DNA of 64,000 nt from Flavobacterium sp. ASV13 (lineage in GTDB: Bacteria; Bacteroidota; Bacteroidia; Flavobacteriales; Flavobacteriaceae), in NCBI RefSeq assembly GCF_000745775.1, contig NZ_JQJY01000003.1, positions 310,001-374,000 on the forward strand, written 5' to 3'. The notes below the pieces were generated by a model. The model was not told where the DNA came from. It saw nothing but the letters and a program-made list of their open reading frames with translations, and made no database searches. This document shows positions 40,629 through 49,346 of this stretch, piece by piece. A program made the translations under genes and the position numbers. Numbering within the stretch: position 1 is the first letter of the stretch; each line of letters begins with the position of its first letter.

Positions 40629-41012
40629 ATGAAAAATTTACTTTTCACATTGATTTTAACAGCATCGTTTTGCAACGCACAAACAGCTATTTACAACAAA
40701 ACAAAATCAACCGGAAACTTTAAAGAATACCAAAGCAAAAACGGGTCGATTTTAAAAGTAGGTGACAGCATAACAATTGGCTATCCACTCGGAAAAGAAT
40801 TTACATTTTTAACACAAGGAAACCAACCAGTTGCCGCTTTTCTAAGCAACAAAAAAGTAGCCATTTCAAACTTAAAATCAGTCGGATCAAATACTAGAGG
40901 ATATAAAATGTATGCCTTATTTAAAGGCTATGGATTACCTGTGTATATTGACTACGAATCAGCCCTAGAAACAGGAGAAATAAAAGAATTATTTTCTTCA
41001 GAAAAACAATAA
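40629..41012 (+). CDS. Exported protein next to attR, possible lysogenic-conversion gene
   Basis: The start at ATG 40629 (MKNLLFTLILTASFCNAQTA) gives a clean signal peptide cut after CNA and 127 aa in all. The mature part is beta-rich (LKVGDSITIGYPLGKEFTFL). It lies between the repressor and attR, is on the plus strand and has its own promoter box, which is the usual setting of a gene expressed from the lysogen. An envelope or conversion role is inferred; no family recognised. Confidence 0.7.
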   Translation: MKNLLFTLILTASFCNAQTAIYNKTKSTGNFKEYQSKNGSILKVGDSITIGYPLGKEFTFLTQGNQPVAAFLSNKKVAISNLKSVGSNTRGYKMYALFKGYGLPVYIDYESALETGEIKELFSSEKQ

Positions 41013-41019
41013 ATACACA

Positions 41020-41040
41020 GTGAACAAAAAAGTGAACAAA
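41020..41040 (+). promoter_or_regulatory. Integrase arm-type sites at attR
   Basis: Two tandem GTGAACAAA copies start at 41020 and 41032, matching the pair inside attL. They lie 81 bp inside the attR core. Confidence 0.65.
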
Positions 41041-41121
41041 AACTAATAAAAACACATTTTAATTTGTTTGTAAAGTCAATAAATTCAATGCCTTACTATT
41101 TCAAATACACACGTTTTAGTT

Positions 41122-41142
41122 TTCGATTCCCGGCGACTCCAC
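41122..41142 (+). repeat. attR core, 21 bp
   Basis: Exact copy of the ssrA 3' end at 7370-7390. It marks the right end of the prophage. Confidence 0.93.
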
Positions 41143-41144
41143 AG

Positions 41145-41180
41145 AAAAAGGGAAGATATTTAAATATATCTTCCCTTTTT
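41145..41180 (+). terminator. Displaced native terminator of ssrA
   Basis: A 15-bp perfect stem (AAAAAGGGAAGATAT with its complement) and a 6-nt loop end in a T run, starting 3 nt after attR. Before integration this followed the tmRNA gene directly. Confidence 0.85.
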
Positions 41181-41266
41181 TTATTTTCAATAACCTTTAT
41201 TAATTCCGAAAGCTTTTTAAGAACTCTTTCCCCAATGAAAAACTTTTTAAGAGTCTAAAAAATTAA

Positions 41267-42148
41267 CTAGTTTGCTCGTGTTGCATATAAATAATTCTCC
41301 CCCTGATCATTAATAGCAGGCGTTTCTTTCCCCCATGAATTATTATCATTGATAGAACCAGTATTCCAGACATACAATGTAACATTACCACCTGAAGTAT
41401 TATTTACCCTAAAAGCACCTGAGGCAAAAGTTACGTATTTCGGAACAACAGGGCCTGTTGAAACCATAGATATCACAAGTCTACTACCATTAAAACTAAA
41501 CCCATTTTGTTGAAGAGCAGTACTACTCGAAGATAGTGTCATCCTTGGCGAATAACTACTATTTGGTACAACACCAGCTCCCGTCTTCGGACTAATAAGA
41601 AGTCCAAGATTAACAACCCATTTTCCGGGAGGCAATGTAATATTTGGACCAAGAAAATTATCTCCTGTAGTAAATTCTACGTATTTTCCTGGGTTAGCAG
41701 AACCATCAATAATATCTACAGCAGTACTTTTCCATGATGCTAGGCCACTAGCATCACTTGTAAGAACTTTATTAGCTCCTTGTGTACCATCCTGAATTTT
41801 CACTGAACCGACAAATACACTATTTCCAGTAACCTGAAGTTTTTCGGACCATGCTGAATTTCCTGCGCCAATACCCACTTTTCCAGTTTGATAAATATCT
41901 TGTAAATTTGATGTAGCAGGCACACTACCCCCCATAACTCTCCAAGGTTCAATAACACTAATATCTACAGCAGCACCAGTAACACCATTTACAGTAGTTG
42001 TAAGATTAACACCTGATAAAGTATTTGACACTGTTGATGACGGTGGATAGTCCAACAATTCGCCATATACACTGGTAATTTTTTTCTTTACTTGAGCAAC
42101 TAAACTTACTCCCCCTGATAACAATAAAACGCACAATATTTTTTTCAT
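41267..42148 (-). CDS. Secreted protein of unknown function, 293 aa
   Basis: A signal peptide (MKKILCVLLLSGGVSLVAQ) is followed by Ser/Thr/Gly-rich beta sequence. The segment GKVGIGAGNSAWSEKLQVTG then SVFVGSVKIQDGTQGANKVL resembles the repeats of fibre-like surface proteins in Flavobacterium that have phage-tail-fibre-like stems. The C-terminal part (LPPGKWVVNLGLLISPKTGA) is a possible C1q/TNF-like beta domain. No catalytic motif seen. Confidence 0.65.
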   Translation of the reverse strand: MKKILCVLLLSGGVSLVAQVKKKITSVYGELLDYPPSSTVSNTLSGVNLTTTVNGVTGAAVDISVIEPWRVMGGSVPATSNLQDIYQTGKVGIGAGNSAWSEKLQVTGNSVFVGSVKIQDGTQGANKVLTSDASGLASWKSTAVDIIDGSANPGKYVEFTTGDNFLGPNITLPPGKWVVNLGLLISPKTGAGVVPNSSYSPRMTLSSSSTALQQNGFSFNGSRLVISMVSTGPVVPKYVTFASGAFRVNNTSGGNVTLYVWNTGSINDNNSWGKETPAINDQGENYLYATRAN

Positions 42149-42679
42149 TCTTTTAAATTTTTATTATTAAATTCAAAAATCTGTACTCAATTTTGATAAA
42201 ATTAACAGCGTAAATCCAGCATTTTTGAATAGCGCGAAATTAGCCATGTCATATTCTAACCACTTTCTAAAAAGAGCAAAAAAATATTAAAATAAGCCTA
42301 AACACATACATGGAAATACAATTTTTAATCCTCAAATCAAAATCAATACTTTCACACCATCTTTAAAATCAAAGTTTACAAAACTTTCAAAAAAAAAAAA
42401 TGAATTCCATTGAGCTTTTATTCTTTAAACATTATTAATAAACCATTATCACAATTTGCCAAAACAGAAAAAAAATCTGAATTCTCAACTAAATTTTCTT
42501 TAGCAATCCACTTTTAAAACGACATAATAAATTCTTAATTAAAACATTAAGTTTGATAAGGATTTAATAAAATTGACAAAAGCATAAATGCATATAATTA
42601 TGTTTTCTAAAATGCAGTTAAAAAAATTAACAAGTAAAATCATAAATACCCCTTATAAATGTTTAATTCTAAATCATAA
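42149..42679. other. AT-rich intergenic region with no recognised gene
   Basis: About 530 bp of highly AT-rich DNA upstream of the secreted-protein gene. No convincing small gene, tRNA or repeat was found. It probably holds the minus-strand promoter of the 41267-42148 gene. Confidence 0.5.
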
Positions 42680-42714
42680 AAAAAGCCTGTAAACTCAATG
42701 TTTACAGGCTTTTT
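42680..42714 (-). terminator. Terminator of the uracil-DNA glycosylase gene
   Basis: AAAAAGCCTGTAAAC and GTTTACAGGCTTTTT form a 15-bp perfect stem with a 5-nt loop, 16 nt after the mug stop. Confidence 0.9.
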
Positions 42715-42729
42715 GTTTTTTTATGTAGC

Positions 42730-43227
42730 TTAAATAATTATTTCACGTAATTCTGAATAAGAAACCACGAGATCGCTAAGTGTAAATCCACGATTTAACC
42801 CACTAGGATTAGGGAGTATCCAAACTTTGGCCCCGCAAAAATCTTCGGGCTGTAATCCCCATGTAATTTGTTTTTTACCTGAAAAAGCTTTGTAGGCGGC
42901 TTTACCAAGAAAAGCAACATACTTAGGTTTAAATTGCTTGATCTTGTCACTAAAAATCTCAATTGCATCATCAAATTCCTCTTTTGATAGCTGATCTGCA
43001 CGAGAAGTTGCCCTTGCTACGGCTGTTGTCAAACCAAATTCAAAATTTAAGATGTCAATATCGTTTATAGCTTCTATTTGATATGGAGTAAAACCAGCCT
43101 GATGTAATACTTTCCAAAATCGATTGCTTCTTCCGGAAAAGTGATGTCCATCTGATGCCGATTTTAAGCCCGGATTAATGCCGCAAAAAAGCACATTTAG
43201 ATTTTCTTTAATAATATCAGTTAACAT
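42730..43227 (-). CDS. mug: G/U mismatch-specific uracil-DNA glycosylase
   Basis: The 165-aa enzyme removes uracil (and related lesions) from G:U mismatches. The water-activating motif is FCGINPGLKS near residue 15, and the second active-site motif NPSGLNRGF is near residue 141. GRSNRFWKVLHQAG is typical of the Mug/TDG branch. The length matches E. coli Mug. It is a single gene with its own terminator. Confidence 0.92.
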   Translation of the reverse strand: MLTDIIKENLNVLFCGINPGLKSASDGHHFSGRSNRFWKVLHQAGFTPYQIEAINDIDILNFEFGLTTAVARATSRADQLSKEEFDDAIEIFSDKIKQFKPKYVAFLGKAAYKAFSGKKQITWGLQPEDFCGAKVWILPNPSGLNRGFTLSDLVVSYSELREIII

Positions 43228-43338
43228 TTATGAAATTCAAATCGGTTAATTATAAGTTTAAAAATATCCATTGCTTTATACATAATTTTGATCCTAACAA
43301 AGTTACTTAAAGATAAATCATCGCAACGTCTTTTGCAA

Positions 43339-44244
43339 TTAATTCCCTTTTGCAATAAAACCCGGAACTCCAGTTTTGACTACGCTATTAAATCGCTGTC
43401 TGGTCTCTATATTATTAATTTGGCCAAAGTCTTCTTGTGACAAAACACCAATATTAAAATTTTCATAAGCTCGTGACAAACTTTTAGGAGTAGTCAACAA
43501 GGTTGTACCACGTTGTACTGCCCAAGACAGTAATACTTGTGCAGGTGTTTTTCCAATTCTTTCCGCAATCTTTAAAACAACTTCATCTTCAATTGGTCCG
43601 GGTTTTATTCCGTGTCCTAGTGGAGCAAAAGCCAAAAAAACAATTCCTTTCTCTTTACAAAAATCAAGAAGCTCATTTTCTGGCAAATAAGGATGTGATT
43701 CTACCTGAACTACGGTTGGTTTTATTCTAGCAGATTCGTAGAGAGGAATTAGCTCTTTTAAACTAATATCAGATAAACCAATTGATCTGACCTTCCCGCT
43801 ATCAACAAGACTTTCCATCGCTCTCCATGTATCCAGCAAAGTTACTTCGTGATCATAAATTACATTACCATTTTGATCTCTAGGATCTTGTTCCTCTCCA
43901 GGTTGAAAAGCAAATGGAGTATGAATAAGATAAAGATCCAGATATTCCAGTCCAAGTCTCTTTAAACTTGCCTCAAATGCTAGTTTAACACGTTCCGGTC
44001 TGTGATTGGTGTTCCATAACTTCGTAGTAACAAAAATCTCTTCACGGGCAATTCCTTCAATCGCCATTCCTTCTTTTAAGGCCTCTCCTACCTCTTTTTC
44101 GTTGCGGTATCGTTCTGCGGCATCAAAATGACGAAAACCCGCTTTTAATGCATCTTTAGTGGCACTTATTGTTAATAATGGATCAGGAATTAGGGTACCA
44201 AATCCGAGTGAAGGGATGCTTAAGTTTTTATGTGATATTCTCAT
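43339..44244 (-). CDS. Aldo/keto reductase
   Basis: The 301-aa NADPH-dependent oxidoreductase has a (beta/alpha)8 barrel. The catalytic tetrad is visible: Asp and Tyr in HFDAAERYRNEKEVGEAL (near residues 40-46), Lys in VTTKLWN near residue 76 and His in LYLIHTPF near residue 108. The C-terminal LLTTPKSLSRAYENFNIGVL binds the cofactor phosphate. The substrate is unknown. A CRP-like palindrome lies about 120 bp upstream of its start. Confidence 0.92.
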   Translation of the reverse strand: MRISHKNLSIPSLGFGTLIPDPLLTISATKDALKAGFRHFDAAERYRNEKEVGEALKEGMAIEGIAREEIFVTTKLWNTNHRPERVKLAFEASLKRLGLEYLDLYLIHTPFAFQPGEEQDPRDQNGNVIYDHEVTLLDTWRAMESLVDSGKVRSIGLSDISLKELIPLYESARIKPTVVQVESHPYLPENELLDFCKEKGIVFLAFAPLGHGIKPGPIEDEVVLKIAERIGKTPAQVLLSWAVQRGTTLLTTPKSLSRAYENFNIGVLSQEDFGQINNIETRQRFNSVVKTGVPGFIAKGN

Positions 44245-44361
44245 TTTTTAATATTTTTAAGTTAATATTTTTTTCTTTTCATCAACAAAATATTGCAATT
44301 CTCTGAAGGTTATTAAGCCTTCGAATTAAAGCATAAAGTTCCGGCTAAAAACTCGGATACG

Positions 44362-44381
44362 TATGTGATATACATCACATA
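44362..44381. promoter_or_regulatory. CRP/FNR-like palindromic operator
   Basis: TATGTGATATACATCACATA contains TGTGA-N6-TCACA with 8-bp arms. It lies in the divergent region between the aldo/keto reductase and the 546-aa gene. A closely related site occurs at 61286-61317. Otherwise this 336-bp gap shows nothing recognisable. Confidence 0.6.
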
Positions 44382-44580
44382 TTGCTATAAAAATCGTCTA
44401 CATTTTTAGGTTTAGTCTTTACTCAGTAAATCACGTAAAAACCCCCAGTAATTAGGGGAAATCTGCCCTTGTTGCAACGTTTCTAAACTTATAATTTAGT
44501 TTCAGAATTCATGGCCAGAATTTAATTCGGAGTAAGTCGAAAATCCAAGAAAGAGTAGACATAATTTTATTCATAATAAA

Positions 44581-46221
44581 ATGGAAACTTTAGAAGAACA
44601 ATTCAAAAACATGCATCTTCTTGACCGCGATGAGCGCTTGAGATTACTCAGTAAAATAGATATAATTCGCCCTGAAATCCTGAAACCTTTTTTCCCTGGA
44701 CGATGGCTTTGGAAACGCTGCAATCTAAAAGTTTTAGTTGTAACAGATGGTGGCTTGGATTTTGGAACGGGAGCATTTGGATTATCTGAATTTTTAACCA
44801 CTTTTAATGAACTGCAAAGAACTACCTGGTACAATTACCAAATAACACTTGGTCACAGAAGTCCTACCGCTTTTTCAAATCCTAATCCATTGGTTACAGC
44901 AACTATTCCAAGTTTTAATTTTGTTTCAAGTGTAACGCTTGCTAATTTTGACCAGGTGTGGTTGTTTGGTATCAATTCTGGATCAGGTTTACCAACCAAT
45001 GAATTAGCCGCAGTTGAAACTTATATGAATAATGGTGGTGGATTATTTGCTACAGGTGATCATGGGACTTTAGGTTCAGCTATGTGCAGTAATATACCAA
45101 GAGTAAAAGACATGAGACATTGGGCTGATTTCGGCGCAAATGAAGTGGGCATGACCCAACCACGAAGAAACGATACAAATCGACCAAAAGCAGGTGATGC
45201 AACTTCTTTGTATTTTGATAACCAATCAGACAACATTCCTCAAAATATTTCCGTAAGAATATTTGGTACAGGCCTGCCGCATCCTTTGTTATCCATTAAA
45301 AAAAGTATCAGACCATCTGGATTGATTGATATTATGCCAGATCACCCGCATGAAGGTGAATGCAAACCTGAAACATCATTTACTGTTAATGGCATCACTG
45401 TAGCTACTCAAAATATTGCAACATCTCATGTTTTAGGAGGCAGCACTACCGGAGGTGGCGGAAAATCGCTAACTATTCCACATTCTTTTTCTTCTATTGC
45501 TGTATGGGATGGCCGTTTGGCAAAAGTGGGTCGTATCGTAGTCGATTCAACATGGCATCATTTTGTAAATGTTAATCTAAATGGGTCCGAATCTTATTTC
45601 AACGGAGATGACAGACCGGGTTTACAATCTGGTTTAACCACAGCTGATTTTAAGGTTATCAGACAATATTATATGAATATTGCGCTTTGGATTACCAAAA
45701 ACAAAGCATTTATATGTTTGAGAAGATATATATGGTACTACCTTTTAAAAGATTCACAACTTATAGAAGCAAGTTTGAATTACCCACTTGAAAAAAGAGA
45801 AAATATTTCAATTGCAGATTTAAACAGTATTGGGGCTTTGGCAGAAGAAATTCTATCTGAAAAATATAGTCCGGCATTTGCCAGAGATTTTTTAATTGAA
45901 GCTCTTGAACCCATAAATCCAAATCTGGCTTATAAATTAAACATTTGGAAACCTGATAATCTGGAAGAAATTAGAAAAAAAGAAGACAAATATTATCAAC
46001 CTTGGGTAAACTTAGATTTTATATTGCATACTGCAATCGGAGCTGGATTTATCGCATTAAGAGATGATAGAAGTATTTCTGACGAAAACGCAAATGAAAA
46101 AAATCTGAATAGTATAATCGATGTCTTCAATAAAGGAGCACAATTTGGTTTTGACAAATCTGTAACAAATCTTGGGACAAGCATTAACTCTTTGAGCAAT
46201 GAATTAAATATCAGACTTTAA
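44581..46221 (+). CDS. Unknown protein with a glutamine-amidotransferase-like N-terminal region, 546 aa
   Basis: There is no signal peptide. KVLVVTDGGLDFGTGAFGLS (residues 44-63) and LANFDQVWLFGINSGSG, then NNGGGLFATGDHGTLGSAMC (about residues 155-175), resemble a ThuA or class I amidotransferase-like Rossmann fold. MPDHPHEGEC near residue 257 and DSTWHHFVNVNLNG near residue 322 supply several His/Asp/Glu that could bind metal. The C-terminal 180 residues are helical. No family was recognised with confidence. Confidence 0.7.
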   Translation: METLEEQFKNMHLLDRDERLRLLSKIDIIRPEILKPFFPGRWLWKRCNLKVLVVTDGGLDFGTGAFGLSEFLTTFNELQRTTWYNYQITLGHRSPTAFSNPNPLVTATIPSFNFVSSVTLANFDQVWLFGINSGSGLPTNELAAVETYMNNGGGLFATGDHGTLGSAMCSNIPRVKDMRHWADFGANEVGMTQPRRNDTNRPKAGDATSLYFDNQSDNIPQNISVRIFGTGLPHPLLSIKKSIRPSGLIDIMPDHPHEGECKPETSFTVNGITVATQNIATSHVLGGSTTGGGGKSLTIPHSFSSIAVWDGRLAKVGRIVVDSTWHHFVNVNLNGSESYFNGDDRPGLQSGLTTADFKVIRQYYMNIALWITKNKAFICLRRYIWYYLLKDSQLIEASLNYPLEKRENISIADLNSIGALAEEILSEKYSPAFARDFLIEALEPINPNLAYKLNIWKPDNLEEIRKKEDKYYQPWVNLDFILHTAIGAGFIALRDDRSISDENANEKNLNSIIDVFNKGAQFGFDKSVTNLGTSINSLSNELNIRL

Positions 46222-46348
46222 ACAATAATCTGTTTAATAGGAAATAAATTTATTAAACATGTTTTTTTATATTTAAGCATTGCATTAAAATCTAAGACAC
46301 TACCAAAAAGCCTAATAAACTGTCTCGTCCTGAAATATCATAAAACAA

Positions 46349-46389
46349 AAAAAGCCTGACAAAAAATCAAAATTTTCATCAGGCTTTTT
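46349..46389. terminator. Terminator between the 546-aa gene and the GH42 gene
   Basis: AAAAAGCCTGA and TCAGGCTTTTT pair around a long AT loop. It works for the minus-strand GH42 gene and possibly for the convergent gene. Similar GCCTGA hairpins follow the SusD gene and the SusD remnant. Confidence 0.75.
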
Positions 46390-46412
46390 ACTTATTTTTA
46401 AAAATTTTCTCA

Positions 46413-48515
46413 TCAATATTTCCACACCAAAACATCGGCCGTTTTTATAGACTGAGTTCCAAAGATAATTTTTGCATCTTTTGGCAAATTGAAGTTATAA
46501 GGCTTATCAGAATAGTTAACTGCTATTCCGAAACCGTCGCGATAATCGACCATTACTCCTTCTGGATAATCTTCTATAGGTGCGTTTTGCTGTTTGTATA
46601 ATTTTCTGATTACTTGTTTTTCTAAGTCGCCATTTTTCGAATCTGTACCAACGTATGTCACGGTTCCTTTTCCTAATTTATGCGAAACGACAGATGCTGT
46701 ACCTGCATAAAAATCACCTTGATAAGTTGCCCAGATTTCTGTTCCTTTATTCGGTTTTAGTAAATCTCCCCAACTTGTCCAGGCAAATTCTTGATTTTCA
46801 AATTTAATAGCACCAGGAGAATGAGGCATTAATAAATCATACGATTCTATTTGAGATCCTATCAAACTCCAAATCGGCTCATAAAATTTTGCCTCCCAAA
46901 GATGTCCTTGACGGTTTTGGATTCCAGATCGGCAACTCATGATTAAATTTCCACCATTTTTTGCGTACAAGGTTAATTTATCAATCAATTTTTGATCGAT
47001 CATTTGATAAGCCGGCACGATCAAGAAAGGATATCTTGAAAAATCTGTTGTGTCTCTGACGAAATCAACCGGCGCACCAATTGACTTTGAAGCTTTATAA
47101 TATTTTAAAAAGTGATTAATCGTATTCCATTCTTTGGTTTGCTTATTTAAGTCAATCCCCATCACATTATCCGGATTGAACAAAATTCCGGTTTTGCGTT
47201 TTAGATAGTAGTCTGGTAATTCTGCCTTTGCGTTATAGTTTTTTCGAAGTGTTTCTATTTCTTTTATAAATTGGCTGAATTCCAGTCCGCCCGGTGTTGG
47301 CGTCACGCCATCTGTACCAACGATACCATAGTGATACTGCTCATAACCATACAAAGGAGCACGGAAACGATACGTACATTCGAATTTACTGCCTCCTGCA
47401 AAAACATGCCACAGCCACATTCGAACACTGCCCGGCAAAGGTTGCGGATTAATGCTTCCCCAGTTCACTTGTCCCGGCTGTAATTCCATACAACCATACA
47501 TTCCTTTAAGCGGTCTGAAAAAATCATTAGCCATTCCGATAGCAGCATAATCTCCCAAACGATATCCATTTTTTCCTATCCCAAAACTTCCACCATAAAC
47601 CATATAACGAGTGTAGCAATCAAAATCAAATTCTTTGCTCATACCAATAAAACTCTCATCATAAGCAGGTCTATAGTTAGAAGTAATCCATTGATCCTTG
47701 CTTACATATTTGCGAATGACTGCCGCTTGAGAATCCAGAAAAGTAGCAGTTTCTTTATCGGCAAATCTGTAATGATCCAATTGCGAATGCAAATTCATTC
47801 CCCATTCTTTATGCAAAGGAATATTTATTTCACTGAAATCAGAATAAATACCACTCCAAAAACTATTGCCCCAAGCTTTATTAAGAATGTCGATATTCTG
47901 ATATTTTTCCTTTAGCCAATTGCGGTAACGTTGTTGTGCATCTGCTCCATAATCCAGAAAACGTGCTGGTTCATTGTCGATCTGCCAACCTATGATATTT
48001 TTATTATTCCCATATTTTTTTGCTAATTGTTCGACCATTTTTAAAGAATAACTTCTATAGTAATTGCTCGAAAATGAAGCATGCTGTCTAGAACCGTGAT
48101 CTGTTTTGGTACCGTCCTCATACGTAACAAGTACATCAGGATGCTTGCGCACCAGCCATACGGGAGGCGTTGCTGTAGAAGTGCACATGACAATTTTTAG
48201 TTTGTATTTTGCTGCAATTGCTACTGCTTTATCAAGCCATTTAAAATCATAAACTCCTTCTTGTGGTTCTAATTGTGCCCAAGCAAATTCTCCAAAATGA
48301 GTAAACTCAAAACCCATTTCTGCAATTTTTTTCAAATCTCTATCCCATTGGCTTTCATCCCAATGTTCGGGATAATAATAAACTCCTACGGTAGTCAGAT
48401 CTTTTTTTGGAAAATACTTTTCAAATTTTTGAGCATTTGCCCCAATACAAACCATTGCAATCAAAAAAGTTAGCACGGACTTTTTGAATATTTTTCTTTT
48501 TATAATCTGCTTCAT
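46413..48515 (-). CDS. Beta-galactosidase, glycoside hydrolase family 42
   Basis: The 700-aa protein has a signal peptide ending IGANAQ. The GH42 TIM barrel opens VGVYYYPEHWDESQWDRDLK, the acid/base Glu is in IGWQIDNEPARFLDYG near residue 186, and the nucleophile Glu is in MYGCMELQPGQVNWG near residue 345. A trimerisation-like domain and a small C-terminal beta domain follow. It releases beta-linked galactose from oligosaccharides in the periplasm. It is in the same orientation as the SusC/SusD pair 3 kb away, with a SusD remnant just upstream. Confidence 0.92.
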   Translation of the reverse strand: MKQIIKRKIFKKSVLTFLIAMVCIGANAQKFEKYFPKKDLTTVGVYYYPEHWDESQWDRDLKKIAEMGFEFTHFGEFAWAQLEPQEGVYDFKWLDKAVAIAAKYKLKIVMCTSTATPPVWLVRKHPDVLVTYEDGTKTDHGSRQHASFSSNYYRSYSLKMVEQLAKKYGNNKNIIGWQIDNEPARFLDYGADAQQRYRNWLKEKYQNIDILNKAWGNSFWSGIYSDFSEINIPLHKEWGMNLHSQLDHYRFADKETATFLDSQAAVIRKYVSKDQWITSNYRPAYDESFIGMSKEFDFDCYTRYMVYGGSFGIGKNGYRLGDYAAIGMANDFFRPLKGMYGCMELQPGQVNWGSINPQPLPGSVRMWLWHVFAGGSKFECTYRFRAPLYGYEQYHYGIVGTDGVTPTPGGLEFSQFIKEIETLRKNYNAKAELPDYYLKRKTGILFNPDNVMGIDLNKQTKEWNTINHFLKYYKASKSIGAPVDFVRDTTDFSRYPFLIVPAYQMIDQKLIDKLTLYAKNGGNLIMSCRSGIQNRQGHLWEAKFYEPIWSLIGSQIESYDLLMPHSPGAIKFENQEFAWTSWGDLLKPNKGTEIWATYQGDFYAGTASVVSHKLGKGTVTYVGTDSKNGDLEKQVIRKLYKQQNAPIEDYPEGVMVDYRDGFGIAVNYSDKPYNFNLPKDAKIIFGTQSIKTADVLVWKY

Positions 48516-48740
48516 TTTTTTTGGATTTATTATTTTTATTTACAACACAAAACTAAAGTGTTAAACATACACTTATTTTTAATTAAGAGCAAATTTACTT
48601 TATTAAAAATGTAGTCGAGAATCTAGGCTGACCAATTTACTTGCGGGATTACGGAATACTTTTTATTATAAGTTCAGTTGCGTTGCAATCTTATGCATCA
48701 TCAAAAACAAAACTTAAATAAATTCGATTAAAAAAAATCA

Positions 48741-48774
48741 AAAAAGCCTGAAAATTTAATTTTTCAGGCTTTTT
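48741..48774. terminator. Terminator hairpin attached to the SusD remnant
   Basis: AAAAAGCCTGAAAA and its complement form a 14-bp stem with a 6-nt loop, placed after the remnant stop on the minus strand. The arrangement copies the terminator of the intact SusD gene at 51277-51315. The rest of 48516-48740 holds no recognised feature. Confidence 0.75.
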
Positions 48775-48809
48775 ACTTTCCAATATATTAAGCTATCGGC
48801 GTATAAAAA

Positions 48810-48870
48810 TTATTTTACATCAAACCAAAGTTTCACTGTAAACAGATCTTTATCGGCTATATATGCTACT
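48810..48870 (-). pseudogene. C-terminal remnant of a SusD-like gene
   Basis: Minus-strand translation of the last 60 bases gives VAYIADKDLFTVKLWFDVK and a stop. The intact SusD at 51351 ends GQGKDLLTTKLWFDVK. The downstream bases and hairpin are also similar. The DNA has diverged, so this is the tail of a lost paralogue and not a recent copy. It is cut off abruptly at 48870 by an ssrA fragment. Confidence 0.82.
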
Positions 48871-48954
48871 AAAATTCAATCAGGAAATAAGCGTGCAGAA
48901 AGCTCTTTAGTTGCTTGTTTGGACCCGGCCGGATTCGACCCCTCGCTACTCCAC
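48871..48954 (+). pseudogene. Truncated ssrA 3' fragment
   Basis: The block AAAATTCAATCAGGAAATAA and following bases match the last 80 bases of ssrA (7311-7390), with only two changes in the first 58. The T-arm/acceptor part is scrambled. Without the 5' half it cannot be a tmRNA. It starts exactly where the SusD remnant stops, so it marks an old integration or recombination at an ssrA-type target. Confidence 0.85.
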
Positions 48955-48980
48955 AAAAAAGCCTTGTAGTCAATTTGAAC

Positions 48981-49072
48981 ATGCCCCAAAAAGTTAGACA
49001 CTATTTGGGGCATTTTTTATGGAAAGAAAAGCAAAATATGACTATGCATTTAAAATACAATTTTTGAAATGA
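48981..49072 (+). mobile_element. IS3-family insertion sequence remnant
   Basis: TGCCCCAAAAAGTTAGACAC is a typical IS3-group terminal sequence. It is followed by an ATG at 49019 that encodes MERKAKYDYAFKIQFLK and then stops, which matches the start of an IS3 OrfA. The rest of the element is missing. The 49073-49291 stretch after it shows no recognised gene. Confidence 0.72.
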
Positions 49073-49291
49073 GTAATTTAAGTTCCGATAAATTACTTTA
49101 TTTATAGTTTACGTTTAATTTTCGTTAGGAGAATAATTTAAAATTAACACGAAAAGCACTCAGTAAATAAAAGTTACCTTAAACAGTTTTAAAGAATTAT
49201 CGATATATTTGGGTTAAATTAAATTGATATTTTTATACATATCTACCCAAAATAGGTTGGCTTTGTATGATTTTGTCATACATATATACTA

Positions 49292-49301
49292 GTTGGGAGA
49301 G
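49292..49301 (+). other. Start core of cassette A
   Basis: GTTGGGAGAG here is the exact reverse complement of CTCTCCCAAC at 49743-49752, the left end of the repeat that closes this unit. This is the R'/R'' relation of an integron gene cassette. No related repeat body lies upstream, so the array starts here. Confidence 0.6.
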
Positions 49302-49346
49302 ATTTGACCGAAAATGACGTTTTAACAATCGAATATCTTAAATTTA

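Larger units (their letters stand above)
7370..41142. mobile_element. Complete HK97-type siphovirus prophage in ssrA
   Basis: The element is bounded by a 21-bp direct repeat of the ssrA 3' end. It contains an integrase at the left end, a repressor with operators at the right end, a DGR, replication genes, terminase, a full head and tail set, and a lysis module. All structural modules are present in canonical order, and only one small gene appears broken. It is therefore likely to be functional, or was so recently. Confidence 0.96.

Noticed and set aside
48871..48954. Second tmRNA gene
   Set aside because: Only the last 80 bases are present, the tag and 5' acceptor strand are missing and the T-arm is altered, so it is a fragment.
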